64,000 bases of DNA from the NCBI GenBank assembly GCA_013816585.1, contig JACDEE010000001.1, positions 77,001-141,000 of the forward strand, read 5' to 3'. Below, piece after piece: positions 53,019 to 60,668 of this stretch. Position 1 is the stretch's first letter, and every line of letters starts with the position of its first letter. Source of the DNA: Sphingosinicella sp. GTDB lineage: Bacteria; Pseudomonadota; Alphaproteobacteria; Sphingomonadales; Sphingomonadaceae. A program made the position numbers and the translations under genes. The notes under the pieces were generated by a model. The model was not told the origin of the DNA. It made no database searches and worked only from the letters and a program-made list of their open reading frames with translations.

Positions 53019-53636
53019 CTAGAATCCTGCCTCGACCGCGATTCGGATCGCGTCGGCAGTGGTCGACACGCCGAGATTGCCCAGCAGCAGCTGCCTGTGC
53101 ATTTTCACTGTCTTCTCGCTCAGCGAGAGGCGCCAGGCGATCTGTTTATTGCGATAGCCCCCAGCCATCTGCCCCAGCACCTGGCGCTGGCGTGGCGGGA
53201 GCTTGTTGACCAGTTGCTCGGCCCGCCGTTGCCGGAATTCGAGCGGGGCGTCGGCGCCATCGCCCACTTCGACCTGCGACCCCAGGAACCAGGCCACCTT
53301 GCCATCGTCATCGAAGATCGGCGCGATCAGAACCGCGTTGCGAAAGGGGCTTCCGTCCTTTTTGTAATTGAGCAGCTCGACCAGCGAAGGGCTGAGCGAC
53401 CTGATCGCTTCGCGAACGCGCTCGGTCAGCCATGGCTCGGTATTCTCCCCTGCCAGGAACCGGCAATTGCGCCCGACAATCTCGGATTGGTCATAGCCGG
53501 TAAGGCCGCAAAAGGCGGCATTCGCGGCGACAATCGGATTGTCCGGCCGGCGAGGATTGCTGATCACCGTCGCGATCGGGCTCATGGCGATGGAAGCGAA
53601 CAGAGCCGCTTCGTCCGGTGCCGTAGGGAAGTTCAT
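53019..53636 (-). CDS. LOV-HTH blue-light transcription regulator (EL222-like)
   Basis: This protein of about 205 residues has a LOV photosensor (about 15-127) with the adduct-forming Cys58 in VGRNCRFLAG, flavin-contacting Asn90 and Asn100 in NYKKDGSPFRN, and Gln121 in WFLGSQVEV. A LuxR-type HTH follows (about 145-205: LPPRQRQVLGQMAGGYRNKQ, LSLSEKTVKMHRQLLLGNLG). This order and size match EL222 from Erythrobacter, which dimerises and binds DNA on blue light. ATG 53636 or GTG 53642 can start it. Neighbouring fasciclin, DUF378 and stress genes are possible targets. Confidence 0.93.
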   Translation of the reverse strand: MNFPTAPDEAALFASIAMSPIATVISNPRRPDNPIVAANAAFCGLTGYDQSEIVGRNCRFLAGENTEPWLTERVREAIRSLSPSLVELLNYKKDGSPFRNAVLIAPIFDDDGKVAWFLGSQVEVGDGADAPLEFRQRRAEQLVNKLPPRQRQVLGQMAGGYRNKQIAWRLSLSEKTVKMHRQLLLGNLGVSTTADAIRIAVEAGF

Positions 53637-53711
53637 TGCCACGATCGCGCTGTTCGCATGCCCTCATACTAACCCATGACTCGCCAACCCTTCATCAAAA
53701 TGTTCGAAGGA

Positions 53712-54020
53712 TCAGGAACGGCGCCAGCAGACCGCGTTGGGGGCATAATGGCGCATCTCGGTAATATTGGGCACAAGGTGCCTGATAGCGGCGAGAAACG
53801 GCCTGAAATTAAGCCCGGTTCGGAATCCCCGCAAATGCTGCTCGGTCGATTCCCATTCGATGCGCAGAATGAAGGATTGGGGGGCCTCTTCGCATTGGGA
53901 GAGCTCGTAGGCGAGACATTCGGGGGCAGCGCGCAAATGCTCTGACGCCGCCTCATAGGCGGTGATCAAGCCCTGCTCATCGCCTGGCGACACCTCGTAT
54001 CTGATATATTCGACGATCAT
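53712..54020 (-). CDS. Antibiotic-biosynthesis-monooxygenase (ABM) domain protein
   Basis: The protein has 102 residues in a single dimeric alpha/beta-barrel ABM domain: MIVEYIRYEVSPGDEQGLIT, AAPECLAYELSQCEEAPQSF, RIEWESTEQHLRGFRTG. Family members are quinol monooxygenases, heme-degrading enzymes or proteins without known activity; no ligand residues settle which. AAGGAGAACAGG precedes the ATG. It stands upstream of, and in the same direction as, the LOV regulator (75 bases apart). Confidence 0.85.
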   Translation of the reverse strand: MIVEYIRYEVSPGDEQGLITAYEAASEHLRAAPECLAYELSQCEEAPQSFILRIEWESTEQHLRGFRTGLNFRPFLAAIRHLVPNITEMRHYAPNAVCWRRS

Positions 54021-54046
54021 CCTGTTCTCCTTGAAACCTGTGGCAA

Positions 54047-54070
54047 GGTGCGGGTGCGGGTGCGGGTGCG
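54047..54070. repeat. (GGTGCG)4 microsatellite
   Basis: Four exact hexamer copies lie 27 bases upstream of the ABM start codon (its start is on the minus strand at 54020). Copy-number change would alter leader length or promoter spacing. Confidence 0.9.
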
Positions 54071-54271
54071 GCGCCGCGTCGCACGATAGCTTTTTCCGAC
54101 CATGACAGCCCCGCCAGTAAGGGTCGAGATTTCGTCCGCGACGACTCAGCCGAAGTAAAGGCCGCCAAAGGCCAAGGGGGGAGGAAGTGCCATAGACTCT
54201 TCGCCAGCGGTGCAGGTTTCACGCGAATGGCATGCATAGGACGAGCAGAACCGCCCAGACTTTCCTTTCCC

Positions 54272-54319
54272 GGTCGAGGTCGAGGTCGAGGTCGAGGTCG
54301 AGGTCGAGGTCGAGGTCGA
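54272..54319. repeat. (GGTCGA)8 microsatellite
   Basis: Eight exact hexamer copies (48 bp). Because the unit is a multiple of three it would not break a reading frame. It lies in a non-coding gap and differs from the 54047 repeat in two of six bases. Confidence 0.92.
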
Positions 54320-54485
54320 AAAGGAACGGTGGACCGCCGTAATCCGGCCTTTCACATGGCCCGATCGGATCGGATCGGCTTGCCACATCGCAATGCGCCG
54401 TGGCTCCGCAAGCACCGTTTCGAGCGCGTCGTGCCACTCGGCGCGATAGGGCCGTCCGAGCTGAACATCGACGCTTCGATGATAG

Positions 54486-54511
54486 TTGACATACAAATGA
54501 ACATTTGTATG
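54486..54511 (+). promoter_or_regulatory. ArsR-family operator overlapping a -35 element
   Basis: TTGACA (54486-54491) is overlapped by the perfect inverted repeat CATACAAATG-AA-CATTTGTATG (54490-54511), 22 bp, ending 37 bases before the ArsR ATG. Size, symmetry and position are typical of autoregulated ArsR/SdpR-type operators. Confidence 0.82.
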
Positions 54512-54548
54512 AATGCGAGCGTAGCGATCAAAGGCGTATGGCGAAATC

Positions 54549-54884
54549 ATGTCTCTTAATGCCGCTCAGGACCTTGATCGCGCTCTTCGCGCGGTTGCCG
54601 ATGCGAACCGCCGGGCGATCTTAGCAGTGGTCCGGTCGGGACCACGCTCAGTGGGTCAGATCGCCGAGAAAGTCGGATTGTCTCAGCAAGTGACATCCCA
54701 TCATCTCTCGGTGCTTCGCGCAGCACGTCTCGCTAGCTGCGCGCGAGTTGGGAAAAGACATTTCTTCTCCGTGGAGACTGACGGACTGGTGGCTGTGCAG
54801 GCGTATCTTGATGGATTCTGGCCGACCAAGCTCGCTGCGCTGAAGGCGGCCGTCGAGTCGAGAAAAGGCGGATTCCATGGCTGA
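54549..54884 (+). CDS. ArsR-family (SdpR-type) transcription regulator
   Basis: The 111-residue winged-helix protein reads ALRAVADANRRAILAVVRSG, RSVGQIAEKVGLSQQVTSHH (recognition helix), LSVLRAARLASCARVGKRHF. No metal-binding Cys-x-Cys pair is present, so it is not a metal sensor; it belongs to the group that controls downstream SRPBCC genes. It overlaps the SRPBCC start by 8 bases. A perfect palindrome lies over its promoter. Confidence 0.92.
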   Translation: MSLNAAQDLDRALRAVADANRRAILAVVRSGPRSVGQIAEKVGLSQQVTSHHLSVLRAARLASCARVGKRHFFSVETDGLVAVQAYLDGFWPTKLAALKAAVESRKGGFHG

Positions 54885-55308
54885 TTTTACCACCTCGATC
54901 GAGATCGAAGCCCGACCTGCCGATATATTCGACTATCTGGTCACGGAAGCTGGAATGATGGCCTGGATGGGACAGCGAGCTACGCTCGATCCGCGTATTG
55001 GTGGAGAGTTTGCGGTGGATATAGCCGGATACGCGATACGCGGAGAATATCTGGAAGTTGATCGACCGCGCCGTGTGGTCGTCTCCTGGGGCATGTCAGG
55101 CAATTCGGCGTTACCCCCGGGAGCTTCCAAAGTGGCCTTCACCCTGACTCCAACCAAACGCGGGACTCGCGTCGATCTCACGCATTCGGAACTCCCGGAA
55201 TCGGCACTGGCAGGTCATCGCGACGGCTGGTCACATTTTCTGTCGCGTCTGCGGATCGCGGCTCCGGGCGGTGACGCCGGCCGCGATGATTGGATTCCGA
55301 TCACGTGA
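54877..55308 (+). CDS. SRPBCC/AHSA1-domain protein
   Basis: The 143-residue START-like fold reads FTTSIEIEARPADIFDYLVT, GMMAWMGQRATLDPRIGGEF, REYLEVD-like ending of strand, RRVVVSWGM and a C-terminal GWSHFLSRLRIAA helix. AHSA1-type proteins bind hydrophobic ligands in a deep cavity. Pairing with an overlapping ArsR gene is a very common two-gene unit in proteobacteria; the ligand is unknown. The operon continues with a SnoaL-like gene. Confidence 0.92.
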   Translation: MADFTTSIEIEARPADIFDYLVTEAGMMAWMGQRATLDPRIGGEFAVDIAGYAIRGEYLEVDRPRRVVVSWGMSGNSALPPGASKVAFTLTPTKRGTRVDLTHSELPESALAGHRDGWSHFLSRLRIAAPGGDAGRDDWIPIT

Positions 55309-55345
55309 AGCACCCGTGTGCGCCCACCATTATATGGAGCATGAA

Positions 55346-55711
55346 ATGACACCGACAAACCGCTCGACTGCGCTCGACATCGTGCTGGAATACCACCGGG
55401 CGTGGACCAGCGGTCATGTCGATCAAGCTATGACGTTCATCTCAGAGGATTTTGAATGCAAGGCGCCATCGGGTCCCCTCGGCAAGCAGGCGTTCCGAGA
55501 GTATCTCGAACGCTTCGTACCAAATTTGACTGGAGTTGCTGACGTGGCTCGTTTCGTTGAGGGAGGCCATGTGGCGTTGATTTACTACCCGCAGACTACG
55601 GTCACCAACACGACCCCGGCTACCGAATACTTCACGGTCCGCGATGGAAGAATCGTCGAGAGCCTGCTGATGTTCGACCGCCTGTCCTACGCCCCGCCAA
55701 ACCAGGAATAG
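55346..55711 (+). CDS. SnoaL/NTF2-like protein
   Basis: This protein of about 121 residues has the NTF2-like cone fold: ALDIVLEYHRAWTSGHVDQA, MTFISEDFECKAPSGPLGKQ, REYLERFVPNLTGV, and the C-terminal TEYFTVRDGRIVESLLMFDR. Family members include ketosteroid-isomerase-like enzymes and ligand carriers. The ATG at 55346 has GGAG 6 bases upstream. It is the last gene of the ArsR-SRPBCC-SnoaL operon. Confidence 0.87.
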   Translation: MTPTNRSTALDIVLEYHRAWTSGHVDQAMTFISEDFECKAPSGPLGKQAFREYLERFVPNLTGVADVARFVEGGHVALIYYPQTTVTNTTPATEYFTVRDGRIVESLLMFDRLSYAPPNQE

Positions 55712-55919
55712 CCGGCCAACCTGGTACGCTGGCACAAGCTTCGGCACCCGCATAATTCGGGCCCATAGTTTCGGGGACGCTATACTTAACTTTTGCCAGT
55801 TTCGGAATGGGATCGTCGCGTCCATTCGCCCGTCCCGGCCTGTTGTGGCGATTGAGGGTCGATTTGCCCTTAGTGGTGTTCGCGATGGCGATAAGGTAGC
55901 CCGACGGGGGCAAGGCGGA

Positions 55920-55945
55920 TGCCGGTCGCTGTTTGAAGACCGGCA
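55920..55945. terminator. Possible terminator hairpin
   Basis: TGCCGGTC / GACCGGCA (8 bp, 10-base loop), between convergent genes and 40 bases beyond the lipoprotein stop on the minus strand. It has no T tract, so the call is weak. Confidence 0.35.
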
Positions 55946-55985
55946 CCCGCCATCCGGAGACGGATTAGAGGTACGCTTCCAGATA

Positions 55986-56234
55986 TTATTTCACTTCGAC
56001 CTTGGGCACTTTGACCGTCGTTTCCTTGGTTTTCACATCGACATCCGGGACAGACACATTTTCCTCGGTCGTTCCGACCACGACTTCTTTCGCGTCTACA
56101 TCAAATTCTGGAAGCTGGCCGCCTGACGCATTCACGTCGACATCGGGAGCTTCAGCCTCTTTGGTCTGATTGACCTCGCAGGCAGTCGTGAGAGACAGCA
56201 TGGCGGCGGCAGCTAAAAGGGGGAAGCGGCGCAT
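55986..56234 (-). CDS. Small lipoprotein with Val/Asp repeat; paralog of the gene at 8566-8847
   Basis: The 82-residue precursor has a lipoprotein signal (MRRFPLLAAAAMLSLTTACE) with lipobox TTAC at Cys19. The mature part is nearly all Val/Asp/Lys/Thr: VNQTKEAEAPDVDVNASGGQ, EFDVDAKEVVVGTTEENVSV, PDVDVKTKETTVKVPKVEVK. It shares the NQTKEA and DVDAKEVVVGT blocks with the protein at 8566, which has a membrane helix instead of a lipid anchor. The function is unknown. A GGAAC-N16-TGTT promoter precedes it, suggesting stress control. Confidence 0.82.
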   Translation of the reverse strand: MRRFPLLAAAAMLSLTTACEVNQTKEAEAPDVDVNASGGQLPEFDVDAKEVVVGTTEENVSVPDVDVKTKETTVKVPKVEVK

Positions 56235-56264
56235 TGGGTGATCCTTGTCCTGTTGAGATTCCTC

Positions 56265-56289
56265 AACAGCGGGCGAACCGGTCCGTTCC
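56265..56289 (-). promoter_or_regulatory. EcfG-type promoter with overlapping hairpin
   Basis: On the minus strand GGAAC (56285-56289), 16 bases, TGTT (56265-56268), one -10 mismatch. A perfect 8-bp inverted repeat CTGTTGAG-ATTC-CTCAACAG (56250-56269) overlaps the -10, a possible regulator site or 5' RNA hairpin before the lipoprotein start. Confidence 0.5.
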
Positions 56290-56349
56290 ATGCGGAGGGC
56301 AGATGGCGGAGCGGAAGAGATCGGGGCCGATACGCGCCGCCCGTCTTGG

Positions 56350-56379
56350 GCTTCGCCTCCGAACCTGAGGGCTCTCAGC
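56350..56379 (+). repeat. 30-bp imperfect direct repeat, left copy
   Basis: 27 of 30 bases match 58843-58872 (core CTCCGAACCTGAGGG). The two copies flank the S9 peptidase gene in the same orientation. Confidence 0.7.
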
Positions 56380-56517
56380 GCGCTTCCTCGCGGAGCGCGG
56401 TCGTCGGGCGTTATTGGCTACAAGGTCGGGTAAGCGAACAGAGCCTTCTGACGCGTTATTGACCGATCAAGGATTGGCTGCGACCCTTGTCGTACAAAGG
56501 GTCGTATGGAGGACTAT

Positions 56518-58593
56518 ATGCCGACAAAGAAGCTGGCGTTAATTATCACGGGCCTCCTCTCCGCCCCGGCGTACGCAGCGCCGGCCAGAGATCCTGATTT
56601 TATGCAGTTTCCGATGGCGACAGACATCAGCGCTGCCGAGATTCCGGCATTCGCCTGGGTAATGCGGCAAGGTGAGAATACGAGCCTGATGTTTGCCAAG
56701 GCGCCGGAGTTCAAGTTGGTTAATCTCTTTTCCCAGCCCGACGTCGACGGTCAGCCGATCACGAGCGTCGCAATTTCGCCAGATGGCAATTTTGTCGCTT
56801 TCCAGACGGGCGCGCCCTTCGGGGGCGGCGGGGAAGCCTTCAACCCTGCGAGTCTGATTGAGACGCCGAAAGTAACGCTTTGGCTGGTGACAACCAGCGG
56901 CGTTGTAGCGCCAATCAAGATCGGTGCGGCCTCCGGGGCCAGCTTCTCCCCTGACTCCAAGCGCATGATTTTCCGTGAGGGGAAAGACCTTTGGTCGGTG
57001 GATCCTGCCGACCCCGCAGCCAAGCCCAGGATGCTGGTGGCGGGCGGGGGCGGGTTGGGCCGCACTATCTGGACGAAGGATGGCAAGACCCTGATCTTCG
57101 TTCAGGACCGCGGGGGCTGGGCGTTTTTGGGCCGCTACACGCCCGGGGAGGATCGGGTGCATTGGCTGGTGACGGGGGCAGACCGGCTAAGTTCGCCGGC
57201 GCTGTCACCCGATGGAAAACTGGTCGCCTATCTTCGCTGGCCTGGCCGGACGCATACGGCCTCCTACGATCAGACCGAGAGCGAGCCCTTTGCGGTCGAA
57301 ACCGTCGATCTGGCCACCGGCCAAATACAATTGCTTCACCAGGCAATCGGGAAGGCTGGGTTACAATCGACGGACGACCCGGAGGGCCATTTGCGCTGGG
57401 CCGACGATCGCAGCATCGTGTTCCGATCGGAGCAGGACGGTTGGGCGCGGCTCTATAAAATCGGACGATCCGGCGGCGTGCCGCGCGCGCTGACGCCCGC
57501 GGGTTGCGAGATCGCGGAGAGCGAGCTGACCGGTCCCGACACCTTGTTTGTAATCCATAACTGCCGCGACCTGGACACGCGGCAGCTTTCCCGGATCGTC
57601 GTTTCCACCGGGGAGGAGCGCCCCCTTCCAAGCAACGATGTCGTGATGGGCCTCGCGGGTGCGATGGGCAATGGGCGTTACGTCGCATTCACGGGAAGTG
57701 ATGCTGAGGCCGCGCCGTTGCCACGCGTTATCGATCTTCAATCGGGAAAATATTCGTTCGCGCAAAAGCCCGCGGACTACGGCTATGGGCGCGGATTCAA
57801 CGCGCCCGCCCCTCGTGTAATTCGGTTAACCGCGAGCGACGGCGGGACCGTGCCGGCGCAGCTATTCCTGCCCGCTGGCAAGGGGCCGCACCCTGCGCTG
57901 GTTTATGTGCACGGCGGGCCGCAGCGGCAGATGTTTCCTGCATTTCACTTCAGCGGCTATTACGCAAATGACTTTGCCGTAAACCGTCACCTGGCCGAGC
58001 TCGGTTATCTTGTGGTCAGCATCAATTACCGATCCGGCGTCGGCTACGGTCGCGCGTTCCGGGAAGCGCCCGGACGCGCCTGGCGCGGGGCGACCGAGTA
58101 TAACGACGTCCTGGGTGTTGGGAGGTGGCTGGCCGCACGCCCAGATGTTGATCCGGAGCGGATTGGAATCTGGGGCGGTTCTTATGGCGGACTGCTTACA
58201 GGGCTGGCTCTCGCGCGCAATTCGGACCTGTTCGCCGCTGGCGTCGCGGTGCATGGAGTGTACGATTGGAGCTGGCCGTCGCCCTTGCCCGGCCACTTGA
58301 GCCCTAGCGAATATTTCGGAGTGGGTGAGGCCGACAAGTCGCTCGCATTCCGGTCGTCAACGCTTGGCGCAATCGATGGTTGGCGTTCCCCTGTGCTGCT
58401 GTTCACCGGTGATCGCGACATGAATGTCGACGCGCGAGAGACTGTCGATCTCCATCAAAAACTGCGCGCGAAAGGTGTCGATGTGCGCTCAGTGCTCGTC
58501 CCCGGAGAGGCGCACGACATGATCCGCCACTCAAGCTGGCTTCAATTATGGGACGAAAGTCGCCGCTTCTTCCAGGAGAAGCTTGGCAGATAA
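56518..58593 (+). CDS. S9-family prolyl-oligopeptidase-like peptidase, secreted
   Basis: The 691-residue precursor has a signal peptide (LALIITGLLSAPAYA), a WD40/propeller half (VAISPDGNFVAFQTGAPFGG, FSPDSKRMIFREGKDLWSVD) and a C-terminal alpha/beta-hydrolase. The hydrolase carries HGGPQRQMFP, the nucleophile elbow GIWGGSYGGLLTG with Ser555, the acid in FTGDRDMNVDARE and the His in PGEAHDMIRH. It probably cleaves short peptides in the periplasm. The ATG at 56518 follows GGAGG by 6 bases, better than the ATG at 56506. It is flanked by a 30-bp direct repeat. Confidence 0.92.
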   Translation: MPTKKLALIITGLLSAPAYAAPARDPDFMQFPMATDISAAEIPAFAWVMRQGENTSLMFAKAPEFKLVNLFSQPDVDGQPITSVAISPDGNFVAFQTGAPFGGGGEAFNPASLIETPKVTLWLVTTSGVVAPIKIGAASGASFSPDSKRMIFREGKDLWSVDPADPAAKPRMLVAGGGGLGRTIWTKDGKTLIFVQDRGGWAFLGRYTPGEDRVHWLVTGADRLSSPALSPDGKLVAYLRWPGRTHTASYDQTESEPFAVETVDLATGQIQLLHQAIGKAGLQSTDDPEGHLRWADDRSIVFRSEQDGWARLYKIGRSGGVPRALTPAGCEIAESELTGPDTLFVIHNCRDLDTRQLSRIVVSTGEERPLPSNDVVMGLAGAMGNGRYVAFTGSDAEAAPLPRVIDLQSGKYSFAQKPADYGYGRGFNAPAPRVIRLTASDGGTVPAQLFLPAGKGPHPALVYVHGGPQRQMFPAFHFSGYYANDFAVNRHLAELGYLVVSINYRSGVGYGRAFREAPGRAWRGATEYNDVLGVGRWLAARPDVDPERIGIWGGSYGGLLTGLALARNSDLFAAGVAVHGVYDWSWPSPLPGHLSPSEYFGVGEADKSLAFRSSTLGAIDGWRSPVLLFTGDRDMNVDARETVDLHQKLRAKGVDVRSVLVPGEAHDMIRHSSWLQLWDESRRFFQEKLGR

Positions 58594-58725
58594 GGCGCGC
58601 TTCCACTCCGGGGCGGTCATTTCACTTCGCGACCATCTGGCCGCGCCCAGTTTCCCGTCATGGCACGGGCGTCATCGAAGCCGGTGCGGCGCATTCCCAG
58701 AGGCGCGAAGATGGGGAGGGATTGG

Positions 58726-58854
58726 GCTCGCTTCGCGTCGCCCGTCTACGCCTTCGGCTTCGGCCTGAGCTCGCTTCGCGTCGCCCGTCTACGCCTTCGG
58801 CTTCGGCCTGAGCTCGCTTCGCGTCGCCTGTCTGCGCCTTCGGCTTCGACTCCG
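58726..58854. repeat. Three 43-bp tandem repeats
   Basis: Units start at 58726, 58769 and 58812 with GCTCGCTTCGCGTCGCC. The first two are nearly identical and the third has diverged. Each contains GCCTTCGGCTTCGG. There is no spacer between units, so it is not a CRISPR array. Confidence 0.9.
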
Positions 58855-58872
58855 AACCTGAGGGTTCTCGGC
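58843..58872 (+). repeat. 30-bp imperfect direct repeat, right copy
   Basis: Partner of 56350-56379; it overlaps the end of the third 43-bp unit. Confidence 0.7.
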
Positions 58873-58886
58873 CTCTCCGCACCGCA

Positions 58887-58913
58887 AAAGGCCGCCCCTC
58901 TGGGGCGGCCTTT
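58887..58913. terminator. Bidirectional terminator
   Basis: AAAGGCCGCCCC / GGGGCGGCCTTT, 12 bp with a TCT loop and T or A tracts on both sides. It lies between the convergent S9 peptidase and aldo/keto reductase genes. Confidence 0.85.
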
Positions 58914-59030
58914 GGCGGGCCACGACCGATGAAGATGATCACTACGAATACGCTGTAGCACTACGCTAACGCCTTTGTGCCAAAAGCATAATGATTGCGT
59001 GTCGAATTCTTTGAGGTGAATCGTGACCGC

Positions 59031-59804
59031 TTATATACGCATGTTCTCAGCAAGATGTTTGGCGGACGTCGTGCCGGGGATGACGACGGTGTTTGGTGAG
59101 CGCGCCAGCAGCCATTCGAGCGCGTCCTGGGCTGGCAGCGCCGCACCCTGCTGCATCGGATGCGCACCCAAGGGCCCGTATGGGATGAAGGCGATGCCTC
59201 GCTCCGCAGTGTAGTCGACGAGTGCCTCGTCGCCGCGCTCAGCGCGATTGAGGCGGTTTTGCACAGAGGCAATGGGGGCCACGGTGAGCGCCCGATCAAG
59301 CATGTCTTGATCGACGTTCGATAACCCTATCAGCCTGATCTTTCCCTCGTGCCGCAGCTGATCAAGCGCTGCCACGGACTCCTCAACGGGCACGGCGGGA
59401 TCGACGCGGTGCAGCTGGAAGAGGTCGATGCGCTCAATCCGAAGCGCCGTTAGCGCGTCTTCAACCTGCGAGCGAAGCACCGCAGGCGAGCCATCGACGA
59501 CAATTTCGCTTGGTCCGCGCTTGTCGACGCCGCCCTTGGTGGCGATCACAAGCCCGTCCGCATAGGGGTGCAGAGCCTCTGCGATCAGGCGCTCGTTCCA
59601 ACCTGGACCGTAGGAACGCGCCGTATCGATGAAGTTCACTCCGAGCTCGACCGCGTGGCGCAGAAGCGCCTTTCCGCCTTCCCGATTGGCGTACGGGCCG
59701 AAGTTGCCGGGCTGGCCGGTTAGACGCATTGCGCCGTAGCCGATGCGGTTGATGGGCAGCTCGCCACCAAGGGCGAAAGTGCGAGATGTGTCGTCTGAGG
59801 CCAT
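59031..59804 (-). CDS. Aldo/keto reductase, C-terminally short
   Basis: This (beta/alpha)8 oxidoreductase of about 257 residues has the catalytic Asp/Tyr region in NFIDTARSYGPGWNE, Lys in LVIATKGGVDK, and NADPH-binding NTVVIPGTTSAKHLAENM. It stops at AENMRI, roughly 20-30 residues before the usual family end, next to an unrelated lower-GC stretch; the missing helix is normally not catalytic. The ATG at 59804 has GGAG 8 bases upstream. It is the third gene of a DUF2798-VOC-AKR operon divergent from a LysR gene. Confidence 0.87.
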   Translation of the reverse strand: MASDDTSRTFALGGELPINRIGYGAMRLTGQPGNFGPYANREGGKALLRHAVELGVNFIDTARSYGPGWNERLIAEALHPYADGLVIATKGGVDKRGPSEIVVDGSPAVLRSQVEDALTALRIERIDLFQLHRVDPAVPVEESVAALDQLRHEGKIRLIGLSNVDQDMLDRALTVAPIASVQNRLNRAERGDEALVDYTAERGIAFIPYGPLGAHPMQQGAALPAQDALEWLLARSPNTVVIPGTTSAKHLAENMRI

Positions 59805-59830
59805 AGCAAATCTCCGATGCTCTGTTGATT

Positions 59831-60280
59831 TCAACCCTTGAGGGGTCCGGCGAATTCGATGACGTTCCCCTCGATGTCTTTGAGGAATGCGATCCGCCGT
59901 TCGGCACCCACAGGATAGTCGGTTGGTGGGAAGAACGGCGTCACGCCTGCCGTCTCAACCGCCGCCACCGCTGCATCGACATCAGGGACGCGAAAGCAAA
60001 GGTGGTTGCTACCCCGGACCCCAAGGTGTTCGGCGAAGCTGTCCCCGGAAGGGCTCCGTGGCCCGGTGCCACCCGATATGAGTTCGATGCGAAAGCCGCT
60101 GGCACCGATGATGTAGGCGAGCTCACGGCCTGGAAGCTCAGCGACCGTCCAGCGCTTCTCGACCGTGAAACCCAGTACACGACCGTACCAGTCGATCATC
60201 GCTTCCATGCTGTCCACGCCGAAGCACACATGGTCGGCCGCCATGGTCGTTAGCGCGATGTGGTTTGTCGTGATGGTCAT
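59831..60280 (-). CDS. VOC-family (glyoxalase-fold) protein
   Basis: The 149-residue protein consists of two beta-alpha-beta3 units. ALTTMAADHVCFGVDSMEAM and DWYGRVLGF precede RELAYIIGASGFRIELISG; then RGSNHLCFRVPDVDAAVAAV and AFLKDIEGNVIEFAGPL. The His/Glu metal ligands of the VOC superfamily are in place. The substrate is unknown (glyoxalase, dioxygenase or resistance protein). It lies 26 bases before the AKR gene and 35 after DUF2798. Confidence 0.88.
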   Translation of the reverse strand: MTITTNHIALTTMAADHVCFGVDSMEAMIDWYGRVLGFTVEKRWTVAELPGRELAYIIGASGFRIELISGGTGPRSPSGDSFAEHLGVRGSNHLCFRVPDVDAAVAAVETAGVTPFFPPTDYPVGAERRIAFLKDIEGNVIEFAGPLKG

Positions 60281-60315
60281 GTCTGCTCTCCGTTGAATAA
60301 TTTATGCCAAAGCCG

Positions 60316-60570
60316 TCAGGCAGTGATGCGTTCGACTAGGCGCCGGACGAGTGGCGCAATCAGCGTGACGAGCGGGAAGGCGATGCCCCAGCTGAGCCCG
60401 TAGGCGCGCAGCCAGCGAGCGATGAAGCCCGCGTCGAGTCCGCTGTTGATACCTGTGATAACGAACGAGAGCAGTCCCGAGAGCATCATCGACATGATGA
60501 GCGCGAAGAGCACGGGCGCGTAGCGTTTCGGAAGCTTCGGTAATGGTTGGGTGTGGCAAGTGGCGATCAT
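60316..60570 (-). CDS. DUF2798 membrane protein
   Basis: This protein of about 84 residues has two membrane helices: KRYAPVLFALIMSMMLSGLL and AYGLSWGIAFPLVTLIAPLV, ending RRLVERITA. This is the DUF2798 pattern; the function is unknown. GGAGG lies 5 bases before the ATG at 60570. It is the first gene of the operon divergent from LysR, 98 bases apart, so that gap should hold the LysR site. Confidence 0.9.
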   Translation of the reverse strand: MIATCHTQPLPKLPKRYAPVLFALIMSMMLSGLLSFVITGINSGLDAGFIARWLRAYGLSWGIAFPLVTLIAPLVRRLVERITA

Positions 60571-60668
60571 CGCGTCCTCCTCTATGAAAGCCAATATGCA
60601 CCCTTGCCGATTGTCTGATAATCGGGCTTGTAGTGACAGCACCTATCGTCAAGAACGACAAGTGGAGA

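Larger units (their letters stand above)
54021..54548. other. 528-base gap with two hexamer microsatellites and an ArsR operator
   Basis: No convincing gene was found. The minus-strand frame through here contains long Ser-Thr or Asp-Leu runs created by the hexamer repeat and has no conserved motif. The region holds the ABM upstream sequence, the (GGTGCG)4 and (GGTCGA)8 repeats, and the ArsR promoter-operator at its right end. Confidence 0.6.
58594..59030. other. 437-base gap with tandem repeats and terminator
   Basis: No gene was seen. It contains three 43-bp tandem repeats, the right copy of the 30-bp direct repeat, a strong hairpin, and a lower-GC stretch (58930-59030) next to the shortened end of the aldo/keto reductase. 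Confidence 0.6.

Noticed and set aside
54146-54550. Minus-strand frame with Ser-Thr repeat as a possible surface protein
   Set aside because: The repeat is a by-product of the GGTCGA microsatellite; no signal peptide or conserved flanks, and it covers the ArsR operator.
58726-58854. CRISPR array
   Set aside because: Three 43-bp units are directly adjacent without spacers, and no cas gene is present.
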